From positions 558,001 through 622,000 of the forward strand of contig NZ_VFNC01000003.1 in assembly GCF_006715395.1 (NCBI RefSeq): DNA of 64,000 nt. Reading direction: 5' to 3'. Within the stretch, counting starts at the first letter, position 1. Every line of letters starts with the position of its first letter. The position numbers and the translations under genes are program-made. Of this stretch, positions 34,266 through 43,825 are shown one piece after another. The notes under the pieces are model-generated. The model saw only the letters and a list, made by a program, of their open reading frames with translations. It did no database searches and was not told where the DNA came from. This stretch comes from Streptomyces sp. SLBN-31 (GTDB lineage: Bacteria > Actinomycetota > Actinomycetes > Streptomycetales > Streptomycetaceae).

Positions 34266-35756
34266 TCAGTCCCTCGGATCGGTGTCGGTCGGACGCACCG
34301 GCTGCAGATGCATGGTGGCGTCCTCCCATCTGCGGTCCGCGACTTCACCGGCGCGGAAGCGGGTGGTCTGGTAGGGGTTCGGCGGCGCGATCGGACGCTG
34401 CGGCAGCGGCTGGTACGGCTGCCGCCGACTCTGCGGGTACGGGACCGTCGCGTACGTCGGTGAGGACGCGCCCTGCTCCGGCGTGTGCGAGGCCACCACG
34501 GTGGACGCGCGGTCCTCGCGCCGGTCGGAGAACACCCAGGCGCGGAAGAGCAGGAAGCGCAGCACGGTTGCGGCGAGGTTGGCCGCGATCAGCACCGCCA
34601 GTTCGGTCGAGTGCGCCGGGTCGCTGCTCGCCGCGTTCAGGGCGGCGAGCGAGCCACTGGTCAGGGCGAGGCCGATACCGAAGACGACGAGCCCCTGCGC
34701 CTGGTGGCGGACGGCGCCGCCCCGGCCGCGCACCCCGAAGGTCAGGCGCCGGTTGGCCGCCGTGTTCGCGACAGCGGAGACCAGCAGCGCGAGCGCGTTG
34801 GCGACCTGAGAGCCGGAGAAGGTCCGGAAGCCGCTGTAGAGCAGCAGGTAGAAGAGGGTCGACAGACCGCCGATGACACAGAACCCGACGAGCTGGCGGG
34901 CCAGCCCCTTCGGCACGTCCTCGACGTCACGGTCGCGCGGGTCGTCCCCGAAGGGCCTGGCCAGCCGGTCCAGCGGCAGGGCGCCCGTGGCCAGGGCCTT
35001 GCCCACCCGCCACACGCCCTTGAGGTCGTCGGTCGCCGTCTTCACGATGTGCACGGTGGAGTCGGGGTCGTCGACCCAGTCGACGGGGACCTCGTGGATG
35101 CGCAGACCCGCGCGCTCGGCGAGCACCAGCATCTCGGTGTCGAAGAACCAGCCGGTGTCCTCCACCAGCGGCAGCAGCGCCTGCGCGACATCGCGCCGGA
35201 TCGCCTTGAACCCGCACTGCGCGTCCGAGAAGCGGGCCTGCAGCGAGCCGCGCAGGATCAGGTTGTACGTGCGGCTGATGAACTCCCGCTTGGGGCCGCG
35301 TACCACCCGGGAGGAGCGGGCGAGCCTCGATCCGATCGCCAGGTCGGAGTGGCCCGAGATCAGCGGGGCCACCAGCGGGAGCAGGGCGTTGAGGTCGGTG
35401 GACAGGTCCACGTCCATGTAGGCGAGGATCGGCGCGTCCGAGGCGGACCACACCGTCCGCAGGGCCCGGCCCCGTCCCTTCTGCTCCAGGCGGAAGTTGA
35501 GGACCTCGGGAATCTCCGCCTCCAGCCGCGCCGCCACCAGCGGGGTGGTGTCCGTGGACGCGTTGTCCGCGATCGTGATGCGGAAGGCGTACGGGAACGT
35601 GCGCTTGAGGTGCTCGTGCAGTCTGAGCACACACGGCTGGAGGTCCTTCTCCTCGTTGTAGACGGGGATCACTACGTCCAGGACAGGCGTACCGGCGTCG
35701 CCGGCCGGGAGGTGCTCCCGCGCCGGCAGGGTGCCGGGAGAAGAGTCGCTTCGCAT
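34266..35756 (-). CDS. GT2 glycosyltransferase-GtrA fusion, YkcC-like
   Basis: 496 aa. The N-terminal domain is a DPM1/DPG-synthase-like GT2 (VVIPVYNEEKDL, YMDVDLSTD, FSDAQCGFKA), which attaches a sugar to polyprenyl phosphate. A GtrA domain with four helices (about 305-430) would flip the product, and the last about 65 residues are a disordered Pro/Gln/Arg tail. It supplies the lipid-linked donor for the GT39 enzyme. Start is ATG at 35756, 15 nt after the kinase stop; an ATG at 35794 inside the kinase is possible. Confidence 0.9.
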   Translation of the reverse strand: MRSDSSPGTLPAREHLPAGDAGTPVLDVVIPVYNEEKDLQPCVLRLHEHLKRTFPYAFRITIADNASTDTTPLVAARLEAEIPEVLNFRLEQKGRGRALRTVWSASDAPILAYMDVDLSTDLNALLPLVAPLISGHSDLAIGSRLARSSRVVRGPKREFISRTYNLILRGSLQARFSDAQCGFKAIRRDVAQALLPLVEDTGWFFDTEMLVLAERAGLRIHEVPVDWVDDPDSTVHIVKTATDDLKGVWRVGKALATGALPLDRLARPFGDDPRDRDVEDVPKGLARQLVGFCVIGGLSTLFYLLLYSGFRTFSGSQVANALALLVSAVANTAANRRLTFGVRGRGGAVRHQAQGLVVFGIGLALTSGSLAALNAASSDPAHSTELAVLIAANLAATVLRFLLFRAWVFSDRREDRASTVVASHTPEQGASSPTYATVPYPQSRRQPYQPLPQRPIAPPNPYQTTRFRAGEVADRRWEDATMHLQPVRPTDTDPRD

Positions 35757-35770
35757 GGAAACGACTGTGG

Positions 35771-37453
35771 TCAAGTGCCCTGTTGCACCCATGTGCCGGC
35801 ACTGTGCTGCGCCTGTGAGTGCGATTGCCAGTTCGTTTCGGGGGCCGGGCGGGGGGCCGCCGGGGCAAGAGCCGGCAAATGCACGGTGAACACGGTCCGT
35901 CCGGGAGCACTGTCCACGGTCACGGCACCGCCGTGCGCGGTCGCGACGGCCTGGACGATGGCGAGCCCGAGCCCGGTGGAACCCGTGGCGCGGGAACGCG
36001 CCGAGTCGCCTCGCGCGAACCTCTCGAAGACGTGCGGCAGCAACTCGGGGGAGATTCCCTGCCCGTTGTCCTCGACGTCCACGCACATCCACGGCCCGCG
36101 CCGCTGCACGCGCGCGGTGATGGTCGTCCCCGCGGGGGTGTGCTTACGGGCGTTGCCGAGCAGGTTGACCAGCACCTGCTGGATGCGTGCCGCGTCCGCC
36201 GACACCAGGGCCGGCTCGTCGGGCAGGTCCAGGCGCCAGTTGTGGTCCATGCCGGCCGCGCGGGAGTCGCTGACGGTGTCGACGACCAGCGGGATGAGGT
36301 CGGTGTGCTCGAACTGGAGCGGTCTGCCCGCGTCGAGCCGGGCGAGGAGGAGGAGATCCTCGACGAGCAGCGTCATCCGGCCCGCCTCGGACTCGATACG
36401 GCCGAGGGAGTGCCGGGTGTCGGGCCCGATCTGCTCCCGGCCGCGCCGGGTCAGCTCCGCGTATCCCCGGATGGAGGCGAGAGGCGTCCTGAGCTCGTGG
36501 CTGGCGTCGGCGACGAACTGCCGTACCCGCATCTCGCTCTGCTGGCGTGCGTGCAGGGCGCCGTGGACGTGGTCCAGCATCCGGTTGAGGGCCGCGCCCA
36601 CCTGGCCGACCTCGGTGTGCGGGTCGGTCTCCGACTCCGGCACCCGCTCGCTGAGGTTCACCTCGCCGGTGTGCAGGGGCAGTTCGGACACCCGCGTCGC
36701 GGTCACGGCGACCCGGCGCAGGGGGCGGGTGGCGACACCGACGAGCACGTATCCGGCGATGACGGCAGCGCCGAGGCCGGCGACGGTGACGCTGACTTCC
36801 ACGAGGATGAGGGTGTTGATGGTGCTGTCGGGCACCTTGGTGGGGACGGCGACGTAGTAGCTGCCCCGGTCACCGGTGACGTACTGGACGCGATAGGTGC
36901 CCAGCCCGCTGATCTCGACGGTGTGGATCTTGCCGTCCTTCGAGACCGTTTCCAGCGAGCTGCGGCCCGCAGCACTCAGGGAGTTGGCGACCATCCCGCT
37001 GAGGTCGGTGCTGGTGCTGGACCGCTTGCCGTACTTGGCGTCGGTGATGTGCCCCTTCTTGACCGAGGCGACGACCGTGCCCGCCGGCTGGGGGCCGTGC
37101 TTGACGAAATCACTCAGGTCGAGGGTCTGGTCGCCGGTGGTCGGAGTCTTCCCGCCGAGGGGCGAACTGCCCGTGCCGGGGAACGCACCGTTCTTGTCGG
37201 GGGCCGAGCTGTTCTTGTCGGCGCCCGTGCCGCCGAGCGGCCCACCGAAGCCCTTCGCCCGCCCGGCGACCTGGACCAGCTCCTGATCCAGCTGGCCGTA
37301 CAGATGCGACCGCAGCGCCAGCGTCGTCACCGTGCCGATCACCGCGCACACCACCGCGATCAGCACGACGGACGCGACGACGAGCCGCGCCCGCAGGGTG
37401 CGCGGCTTGCCGGCACGTCGCTTCTGCGCACGCGGTCGTCGTCGCCCGCTCAT
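35771..37453 (-). CDS. Sensor histidine kinase
   Basis: 560 aa. TM1 near 22-48, an extracytoplasmic sensor domain of about 150 residues, TM2 near 215-240, HAMP, HisKA with phosphoacceptor in DASHELRTPLASIRGY, HATPase N box VLVNLLGNARKHTP and G boxes. The C-terminus is short and Gln-rich. Its start overlaps the response-regulator stop (ATGA at 37450-37453). It sits in one operon with two glycosyltransferases, so the signal is probably an envelope state. Confidence 0.93.
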   Translation of the reverse strand: MSGRRRPRAQKRRAGKPRTLRARLVVASVVLIAVVCAVIGTVTTLALRSHLYGQLDQELVQVAGRAKGFGGPLGGTGADKNSSAPDKNGAFPGTGSSPLGGKTPTTGDQTLDLSDFVKHGPQPAGTVVASVKKGHITDAKYGKRSSTSTDLSGMVANSLSAAGRSSLETVSKDGKIHTVEISGLGTYRVQYVTGDRGSYYVAVPTKVPDSTINTLILVEVSVTVAGLGAAVIAGYVLVGVATRPLRRVAVTATRVSELPLHTGEVNLSERVPESETDPHTEVGQVGAALNRMLDHVHGALHARQQSEMRVRQFVADASHELRTPLASIRGYAELTRRGREQIGPDTRHSLGRIESEAGRMTLLVEDLLLLARLDAGRPLQFEHTDLIPLVVDTVSDSRAAGMDHNWRLDLPDEPALVSADAARIQQVLVNLLGNARKHTPAGTTITARVQRRGPWMCVDVEDNGQGISPELLPHVFERFARGDSARSRATGSTGLGLAIVQAVATAHGGAVTVDSAPGRTVFTVHLPALAPAAPRPAPETNWQSHSQAQHSAGTWVQQGT

Positions 37454-38190
37454 GACGCGGCGGGCTTGATCAGGTAACCGGCCCCACGCCGGGTGTGGAT
37501 CATCGGCTCCCGGCCCGCGTCGATCTTCCGTCGCAGGTACGAGATGTAGAGCTCGACCACGTTGGCCTGCCCGCCGAAGTCGTACGACCAGACCCGGTCG
37601 AGGATCTGCGCCTTGCTGAGCACCCGCCGGGGATTGCGCATCAGGAACCGCAGCAGCTCGAACTCGGTCGCGGTGAGGTGGATGGAGTCGCCGGCCCGCG
37701 ACACCTCGTGGCTGTCCTCGTCCAGCGTCAGGTCACCGACGACCAGCACGGAGTCCGAGCGGCGGTCGGCCGCACCCGAGCGGCGGATGAGCCCGCGCAG
37801 CCGGGCGACGACCTCCTCCAGGCTGAACGGCTTGGTGACGTAGTCGTCGCCACCGGCGGTGAGCCCGGCGATACGGTCCTCGACCGCGTCCTTGGCGGTC
37901 AGGAACAGCACCGGCACATCCGGCAGCTCGCGCCGCAGCCGGCCGAGGACGGTCAGCCCGTCCATGTCCGGAAGCATCATGTCGAGAACGACGGCGTCGG
38001 GCCGGAACTCCCGCGCGGTCTGGACGGCACCCGTGCCATCCCCCGCACTCCGTATCTGCCATCCCTCGTAGCGAAGGGCCATGGACAGCAGCTCGGTGAT
38101 CGACAGTTCGTCGTCCACCACAAGCACCCGGACGGGGCTCCCGTCCGGCCTCAGCAGTTCGGTGCGCCCCTGGGGCGAGGTCGTGGTCAT
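37450..38190 (-). CDS. OmpR-family response regulator
   Basis: 246 aa. The receiver domain has VVDDE, phosphoacceptor Asp in DAVVLDMMLPDMDG, and Thr/Lys in FLTAKD and YVTKPF. A winged-helix DNA-binding domain follows (HLTATEFELLRFLMRNPRRVLSK, with GGQANVVELYISYLRRK). Start is ATG 38190; a GTG at 38199 (VSTMTTTS) is an alternative. First gene of the four-gene operon with kinase, GT2-GtrA and GT39. Confidence 0.93.
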   Translation of the reverse strand: MTTTSPQGRTELLRPDGSPVRVLVVDDELSITELLSMALRYEGWQIRSAGDGTGAVQTAREFRPDAVVLDMMLPDMDGLTVLGRLRRELPDVPVLFLTAKDAVEDRIAGLTAGGDDYVTKPFSLEEVVARLRGLIRRSGAADRRSDSVLVVGDLTLDEDSHEVSRAGDSIHLTATEFELLRFLMRNPRRVLSKAQILDRVWSYDFGGQANVVELYISYLRRKIDAGREPMIHTRRGAGYLIKPAAS

Positions 38191-38394
38191 GGTGGACACA
38201 CTGTCGGGATCCTCTGAGAGAGCCCTTTCGACAACCTGTGATTTCCCTAAGAAACGCACAGGCACCTCTCAGGGAACCCCTGGGAAGCTCTTTCCCCGCA
38301 GTGACGGGGGGAGCGGCCCCATCATCGGCCACACCCTGGTCATCGGCGTGTAAAGGCTTGCTGTGCACGGCCTGAGGGACGCCCCCCGGCGCTG

Positions 38395-39294
38395 TCACAA
38401 CCCGAACAGCCGGGCCCCGTTGTCATGGCACACGGCCCTCAGCCACCCGTCACCCAACCCCAGCCGCTCCAGGGCCCGCAGCTGCTCGATGTACGGGTAC
38501 GGGATGTTGGGGAAGTCGGTCCCGAGCAGGACGCGGTCGCCGAGGTCCGCCAACCGGGGAAGTGCCCGCCGCGGGAACGGCGCCAGCCCCTCGGCGAAGT
38601 CCGTGAACGCCATCGTCGTGTCCAGCCGCACCTGCCCGTACCGCTCGGCCAGGCCGAGGAAGTCCTCGTACTCCGGCATGCCCATGTGCGCGATCACCAG
38701 CCGCAGACCGGGATGCCGGGCCAGCACGCGCGCGATCGGCTCGGGTCCGGTGTACTTGCCGGGTGCCGGCCCTGACCCGCAGTGGATCACCACGGGCGTA
38801 CCCGCCTCCGCGAGCAACCCCCAAGCGCCGTCGAGGAGTTCGCTCGCCGGGTCGTACGCCCCCACCTGCACGTGCGCTTTGAACACCCGCGCCCCGGCTT
38901 CGAGCGCCTCGCGGACGTACTCCTCGACGCCCGCTTCCGGGAAGAGGGTCGAGGTGTGCAGACAGTCCGGTGTTCGCCCGGCGAAGTCGACGGCCCAGCT
39001 GTTGAGCCAGCGCGCCATGCCCGGCTTGTGCGGGTAGAGCATGGCCGTGAAGGCGCGTGCCCCGAACTCCCTGATGAGCGCGACCCGTTCCTCTTCCTCC
39101 TTCCGGTACGTGATCGGCCACTCCAGCCCGCCGGTCAACGGCCCGAGCGAGTCGAAGTAACCCCAGACCTTCCGCAGCACCTGCTCCGGCATGAAGTGCG
39201 TGTGGACGTCGACGATCCCCGGCAGCCCGAGCCGCCGCCAGAACCGCCGGACCTGCTCGGGCTCGGTGTCCGTCCGCGTCGGTGTCCCAGTCAT
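38395..39294 (-). CDS. Amidohydrolase family 2 (metal-dependent TIM-barrel) protein
   Basis: 299 aa. The metal-binding motifs are VDVHTHFM near residue 28, VVIHCGSG, VIAHMGMP and LLGTDFPNIP, so a mononuclear hydrolase or decarboxylase of the ACMSD/amidohydrolase_2 group. Its substrate cannot be deduced. Transcribed alone, start ATG. Confidence 0.87.
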   Translation of the reverse strand: MTGTPTRTDTEPEQVRRFWRRLGLPGIVDVHTHFMPEQVLRKVWGYFDSLGPLTGGLEWPITYRKEEEERVALIREFGARAFTAMLYPHKPGMARWLNSWAVDFAGRTPDCLHTSTLFPEAGVEEYVREALEAGARVFKAHVQVGAYDPASELLDGAWGLLAEAGTPVVIHCGSGPAPGKYTGPEPIARVLARHPGLRLVIAHMGMPEYEDFLGLAERYGQVRLDTTMAFTDFAEGLAPFPRRALPRLADLGDRVLLGTDFPNIPYPYIEQLRALERLGLGDGWLRAVCHDNGARLFGL

Positions 39295-39403
39295 GCGCCC
39301 TCTCGAAACCGTGACCGCGCCCGCCGTCGGCCACGCACGGCGAACCCCCCAACGATCACCCTCGCACCACGACCGCGTCCACCTCCCTACGGAAAAGGGC
39401 CCC

Positions 39404-40279
39404 TCAGAACAGCCCGTCCTGAACCCCGGCCGCCTCCCTGGACTCCCTCACCGGAACGGTCAGCCCGCGCTCCTCCCCGGCCGGCACGATCTCCCACCCC
39501 GTCATCAGCCGGGTGTCCAGCACCACCACCCCCCGCGCCGTGTCGAGGTGCAGATCCGGCCCGGCGGCGGCGACCAGCTCCCCGCTCACCCACCCGCCGC
39601 CGACCAGTTCACTCACCTCTCCGACGGCACCCGGCAGCCCGTCCAGCCCGAACACCCCGACGTGGTCGACGACTCGGCAGGGCTGCCGCTCCAGCGACTC
39701 GGGCCACCCGGCCAGCCCCACGGCCCGCGCGTGCAACGCCTCCACCTCGGCCGCCCGCTCGGCCGCCGACGCGGGCAGCCGGGACCGCACGGCACGCTTC
39801 TCGGCGTACGGAATCCGGTCCGGCACCCGCAGCGCGGCCCGCAGCAACTCCTCACTGCGCCGCGCGGCCATCAGCGGACCGAGCCCCAGCCAGCTGAAGC
39901 AGACCGCCCCCTGCTCAAGCAGCCGCGCGCTGCCCCGCTCCTCGGCGGTGATCCCGACCTTGACCATGCCGGGACCGAACCAGGCCAGATATACGCGGTA
40001 CGGCCGCGGGTCGTCCGCGATCGTGTCGGCGGCCACGGAGTGCGCCCGGTCCAGCCGCGCACACTCCTCGCACCGCGCCCCCGTACTCCGCCCGGGCACG
40101 ACCGCCCGCACCGGACACCCATGCCCCCGCGCTCCCACACACGTCCGCACACCCCCGTCCGCAACCCCGAAGGCCACCCGTTTCCCCCAGGTCAGCGCAC
40201 TGCGCCGCCCGCCGTCCCACACCAGCACAGGACCGCCCGCCGACCACCGCAGCCCCGTGCACTTCCACGCCTGTGCCAT
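39404..40279 (-). CDS. DUF2797 protein
   Basis: 291 aa. Cys-rich N-terminal part (CVGARGHGCP, ARCEECARL) is likely to bind zinc. YRVYLAWFGPGMVKVGITAEERGSARLLEQGA resembles a GIY-YIG-like core, which is characteristic of DUF2797. Function unknown. Start ATG; an in-frame GTG directly precedes it. Confidence 0.83.
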   Translation of the reverse strand: MAQAWKCTGLRWSAGGPVLVWDGGRRSALTWGKRVAFGVADGGVRTCVGARGHGCPVRAVVPGRSTGARCEECARLDRAHSVAADTIADDPRPYRVYLAWFGPGMVKVGITAEERGSARLLEQGAVCFSWLGLGPLMAARRSEELLRAALRVPDRIPYAEKRAVRSRLPASAAERAAEVEALHARAVGLAGWPESLERQPCRVVDHVGVFGLDGLPGAVGEVSELVGGGWVSGELVAAAGPDLHLDTARGVVVLDTRLMTGWEIVPAGEERGLTVPVRESREAAGVQDGLF

Positions 40280-40358
40280 CACTCACGAGAGTAGAAGCCC
40301 CCACTGACAACGCGACCCGAACCGACGAGCACGCGCGGCCCGCGCGTACCGCCCGCGC

Positions 40359-40547
40359 TCAGCGCTTCAGGGCCCGGTACCGCTTCAGCAGGGCCGTGAT
40401 GCGCTCGCTGTTCGCCTCGCCGTTGAGCTCGGCGAGCAGGTCGTCGGGGCAGAGTTCGTAGAGGTCGCCCCACCAGCGGCGTCCGCGGTTGTCCCAGATC
40501 CGGTAGCCACCGGGCACCCCTCTGGCGACGTAACGCCTCCTACTCAC
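40359..40547 (-). CDS. Small conserved protein
   Basis: 62 aa. GTG start at 40547 with an excellent GGAGGA sequence. RYVARGVPGGYRIWDNRGRRWWGDLYELCPDD is followed by a helical, basic C-terminus (LLKRYRALKR). Compact and Trp-rich; no family recognised. Divergent from the gene at 40708, with a nested hairpin between. Confidence 0.72.
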   Translation of the reverse strand: MSRRRYVARGVPGGYRIWDNRGRRWWGDLYELCPDDLLAELNGEANSERITALLKRYRALKR

Positions 40548-40572
40548 CGGCTTCCTCCTCCTTCCGCTGAGG

Positions 40573-40645
40573 CACCATGGGGGGGAACGGCCCGCACAGG
40601 GGTGCGGCTGGCCGCACCCCCGCTCCGGTAGGGGACCCCATGGTG
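40573..40645. repeat. Nested inverted repeat in a divergent promoter region
   Basis: Outer arms CACCATGGGG (40573-40582) and CCCCATGGTG (40636-40645) enclose an inner hairpin GGGGTGCGG (40599-40607) / CCGCACCCC (40612-40620). Divergent genes do not need a terminator here, so a regulatory role is possible. Confidence 0.5.
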
Positions 40646-40707
40646 GGGGCCGACGGTCGGCGGCATCGTAGAACGAGGACGGAAACCTTCGAGGACGGAG
40701 ACCCTTC

Positions 40708-40914
40708 ATGAAGCCGCAGCAGCACGGCGAGCCGGTACCCCACGAGGTCCGTACGGCCCAGGAGGTGCCCGAGAGCGAGCTCATCCCGCTTCTCATCGCC
40801 TGGGACCAGGCCCACCCCGACGCCCAGGACCCCGAGTGGCGCCACGTCCTGGACGAGCTCGCCCACCCGCGCACCACGCGTGCCTTCCACCGCCTGGCGG
40901 ACACCAAGGCTTGA
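40708..40914 (+). CDS. Small acidic conserved protein
   Basis: 68 aa, ATG start with GGAG upstream. Helical: EVPESELIPLLIAWDQAHPDAQDPEWRHVLDELAHPR. I recall close relatives in Streptomyces, but no function. Confidence 0.7.
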   Translation: MKPQQHGEPVPHEVRTAQEVPESELIPLLIAWDQAHPDAQDPEWRHVLDELAHPRTTRAFHRLADTKA

Positions 40915-40939
40915 GCGGCCCCGACCCGCCACCAGGGCG

Positions 40940-41634
40940 TCACTCCTCTTCCGGCGCTCCCGCCTCGCACAACTGCTCTCCGATCTCGTCCGCCCACCCC
41001 TGGGCCCACCGGCGCAGCTCTTCGATCGCGGCCGTGTCGAGGCCGTGGACGGCGAAGTCGGTGTCGTCGACCCAGTCCGTGCCGGTGAGGCGCATGTGGA
41101 GGTCGGTGAGGTCGAAGGTGTCACGGGCGTGACGGCGCCCGAGTTCCTCGAGCTCGGGAAGGCTCCACCAGTGCGCGGCGGCCCGGACGCCGACCAGATC
41201 CCCGACCAGGCCACGCTCGGCCAGCGCCCGGACCTTGATGCCGACGGCATCCTCAAGGGACAGGGCGAGGCCGTGCCCGGTCCGCACCGGCGCCCGCCAC
41301 AGAACCTCCTTGGCCACGCCCACTTCGCACTCCTCCCCGCTCTCCGGTTCGGTGACGACCAGCCGCGCGGACAGCGGACCCGTCCCCCACACCCGGGCCT
41401 GCCACCCCGCTCCCACAGTCCCGCCCGAAGCACGGTCACGATCCGCCCCATGTCCTCGGCGTGCTCCGTGGCGACTTCCAGTTCCCGGCCGGGGCACCGG
41501 ATCAGGCCGTGCGCGTGGAGGGCGTGATCGCCCGCGAGCGCGAGACGGTACGGAGTGCCCGCGGCGAGGACGCCATCGCGCACATCGGCGAGCAGCCGGC
41601 GTCGCGGCTCGGAGACGGGGGGCACGGCAGCCAT
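40940..41634 (-). pseudogene. Nucleotidyltransferase (AbiEii/AbiGii-like), frameshifted
   Basis: The N-terminal 75 residues (RLALAGDHALHAHGL, the nucleotidyltransferase G-H loop, to LRAGLWERG) are in one frame. The rest (WQARVWGTGPLSARLVVTEP ... SLEDAVGIKVRALAERG ... ARDTFDLTDL) is in another, and joins exactly if one base is restored in the C run at 41406-41409. The two halves show normal Streptomyces codon use, so the break is recent or a sequence error. Related proteins include toxins of type IV systems, but no antitoxin gene is seen here. Confidence 0.75.
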
Positions 41635-41729
41635 CCCCCGAGTATCACCGTCCCGGACGTGGCCGGCCTTTGTCAGTGGGGGCCGCTAGCGTGCGACCGC
41701 CATCGAGGACAGGGCTTTGGGGAGAGACT

Positions 41730-42408
41730 GTGGGAGCCAAGACGGGGTTGCTCGTGTGCGCCGACGGAGACGTGCCGGGCCTGCTGCGACGGGTGGGAGC
41801 GGCGGACCCGGCACGGACGTCCGGTCTGATGCGGCGCCTGTATCCCGGCTGCGACTTCGAACCGCGCGGGGACGCGGAACTCGGGGACGGCGTGTATCCG
41901 CCCAAGGGCACGGCGTATGCCGCCTGCTGGCCGGGCGTCGATGTCGTCGGCGACCAGCGAGTGATGATCGACTCCCGTCCCGGTTCCCGGAGCACCTGGT
42001 AGCGGCGAGCGCCGGCCGTCGGCTCGTCTGCACGCGATGCACAGTGTCGTCGACTGGCTGGCGTTCGCCGTGTGGGAGGACGGCCGGCTGCTGCGCTCGC
42101 TGAGCGTGTCCCCGGACAGCGGGATCATCGAGAACATCGGCGAACCGCTCCCCTTCGAGCGGCCGTACTGGGCCGGGGAGTGTCCCGCCGACGTCGTCCC
42201 CTGGCCCGACGAGGACGAGGAGCCGTACCCGCTCCCCTTCCATCCACTGGAACTCGGCGAGGACGCGCTGCGCGCACTGTGCGGGTTCGTCATGGAAGGC
42301 AAGCCCGAGCCCGACGACGTCGACGCGAGCCGCATCAGGCTGCACGGCTTCCGCGTACGGGATGCGCACGCCCCGGACGGCACGCCGGCCGAGCGGCACT
42401 GGTCCTAG
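41730..42408 (+). pseudogene. Conserved hypothetical protein (DUF6928-like), two frameshifts
   Basis: Starts VGAKTGLLVCADGDVPGLL with GGGGAGAG upstream. The reading frame shifts at about 41973-41975 (after GDQRVMID) into PSRFPEHLVAASAGRRL, and again at about 42028 into MHSVVDWLAFAVWEDGRL. Both are consistent with single-base losses. Rejoined, the protein is about 226 aa with repeated Trp/Pro/Glu motifs (PFERPYWAGECPADV). Function unknown. The family name is from memory. Confidence 0.7.
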
Positions 42409-42827
42409 GGCAGGCCCAGCCACCAGGGCACGTCCAGGCTGTCGGCCGGAATGACCGTGGCCCTCGAGAGGATCCCCTCGTCGAGGGCCCGCACGAGGAC
42501 GCGCAACTCACGTGCGCTCTTCTTGGGCAGTGCGTGCAGCACGGCTTCGAGTTGTGCGCGGAAGCCTGCGCCGTGGCACCCGCACTCGGGGATGCCGCAG
42601 TCGGGACCGGCGAGCGGGTCCACGAGCTGCCTCAGCGGGCCATGGGCGAGGGCGTTCCAGTGCCAGAAGGCCTCTTCGGTGGCCTCGGGCCAGAAGCGGG
42701 TCCGCTCCAGCCGGCGCAGGTCGGCCACGCAGGATCCCGAAAGACGGTCGATGGACGGGTACCGGCGCGGCCGCTGACGGCGGACGGGCAGGTCGCCCCG
42801 CAGGGCGGACGGGCGCCTACGCGGCAT
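42405..42827 (-). CDS. Conserved hypothetical protein
   Basis: 140 aa with a basic N-terminus (MPRRRPSALRG). It contains CGIPECGCHGAGF, a possible metal site with three Cys and one His, and EAVLHALPKKSARELRVLVRALDEGIL. Start has AAGGGG upstream. The end overlaps the end of the preceding gene by four bases. No family recognised. Confidence 0.7.
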   Translation of the reverse strand: MPRRRPSALRGDLPVRRQRPRRYPSIDRLSGSCVADLRRLERTRFWPEATEEAFWHWNALAHGPLRQLVDPLAGPDCGIPECGCHGAGFRAQLEAVLHALPKKSARELRVLVRALDEGILSRATVIPADSLDVPWWLGLP

Positions 42828-42932
42828 CGCCCCTTCGGTTGTCGGTCATGGCCGCAAACTACAGAACCGACCGCCGACCGGCCAACGGTATTGAGATCGA
42901 CTCGGGCCACCGATCAGGGGATGATCCCGCAC

Positions 42933-43654
42933 ATGACGAAGGTGGCGGGCCAGGACGCCGACGACGGCCACGCGTGGGCCGAGCGTCTGGGATGGGCCTA
43001 CGGCCTGACGGCACCCGATGCCGTCGACCGTGCCGCCGCTCTCGTCCGGCTGGACGACGCCCGCGCCACGGTCCGAAGGACACGTGTCCACCTCAACGAG
43101 ACCCGGCGTCTGACCGCGGGTCTGGGACACGAGGAGCAGGATCGGGAGCCGGCGCTCCTGACCGCACGCGCGGCCCACGACGATGCCTTGAGTCGTTGCC
43201 TGCCGGAAGCACTGTGGAAAAGGCCGTTCTTCGAGGGGATCAGCACATGGGTGGGGCTGCCCTTCGCGCTGCATTTCCTGGAGTGGGAGGCCCGGTATCC
43301 ACAGGAGTGGACACAGCACGCCAAGGCATGGGGGACGAAGGAGGGCCTCATACGGGACCTGGCGGCCGACGACCACGACGAAGCGGTCGGCACCAGACTC
43401 GTCGACCTCGTCCCGATCTCGCCGTCCAGCGCGCCTACCGATGCAAGGACCGTGAGTACGTGCGGGTGGCCCGGGCCGTGGACGGAGACGACCTGCGCGA
43501 CAGACTCGCCAGGGCCCACCACTCGGACAACCCGTGGGCACGACTGCACGCCGGTTATGTCCTCTGGCTCCTCGACCACCCCGAAACCCCCAACACCCGC
43601 CACGTCTGGCGAACATGGCTGGCCGACGAAACGACGAATGCCTCTCCGGGATGA
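42933..43654 (+). pseudogene. Hypothetical protein with an apparent frameshift
   Basis: The frame from MTKVAGQDADDGHAWAERLG runs to EAVGTRLVDLV, where it shifts at the C run 43412-43414 into DLAVQRAYRCKDREYVRVAR and continues to the TGA at 43654 (WLADETTNASPG). Rejoining needs one extra base and gives about 240 aa. An in-frame ATG at 42921 is an alternative start. Function unknown. Confidence 0.6.
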
Positions 43655-43790
43655 TCCCGAAGGGGCTGCGACCTGCATGCACTCAGGGGGACTCGAACTC
43701 GGTACTGGGTACTGCGGGTTGTGTGGCCCCTGGCGCACCACGACATACGCCGGACTGAACGGCGGGCTTCGTGACTGCGCAGAAACGCAA

Positions 43791-43816
43791 GAGGCCCCGC
43801 ATCTCTGCGGGGCCTC
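43791..43816 (-). terminator. Terminator of tRNA-Arg
   Basis: GAGGCCCCGCA (43791-43801) pairs with TGCGGGGCCTC (43806-43816), downstream of the minus-strand tRNA. Confidence 0.75.
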
Positions 43817-43825
43817 TCACCTGTG

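Noticed and set aside
40940..41634. AbiE-type phage-defence system
   Set aside because: The broken nucleotidyltransferase has no AbiEi-like antitoxin gene beside it, and similar stand-alone proteins are common in Streptomyces.
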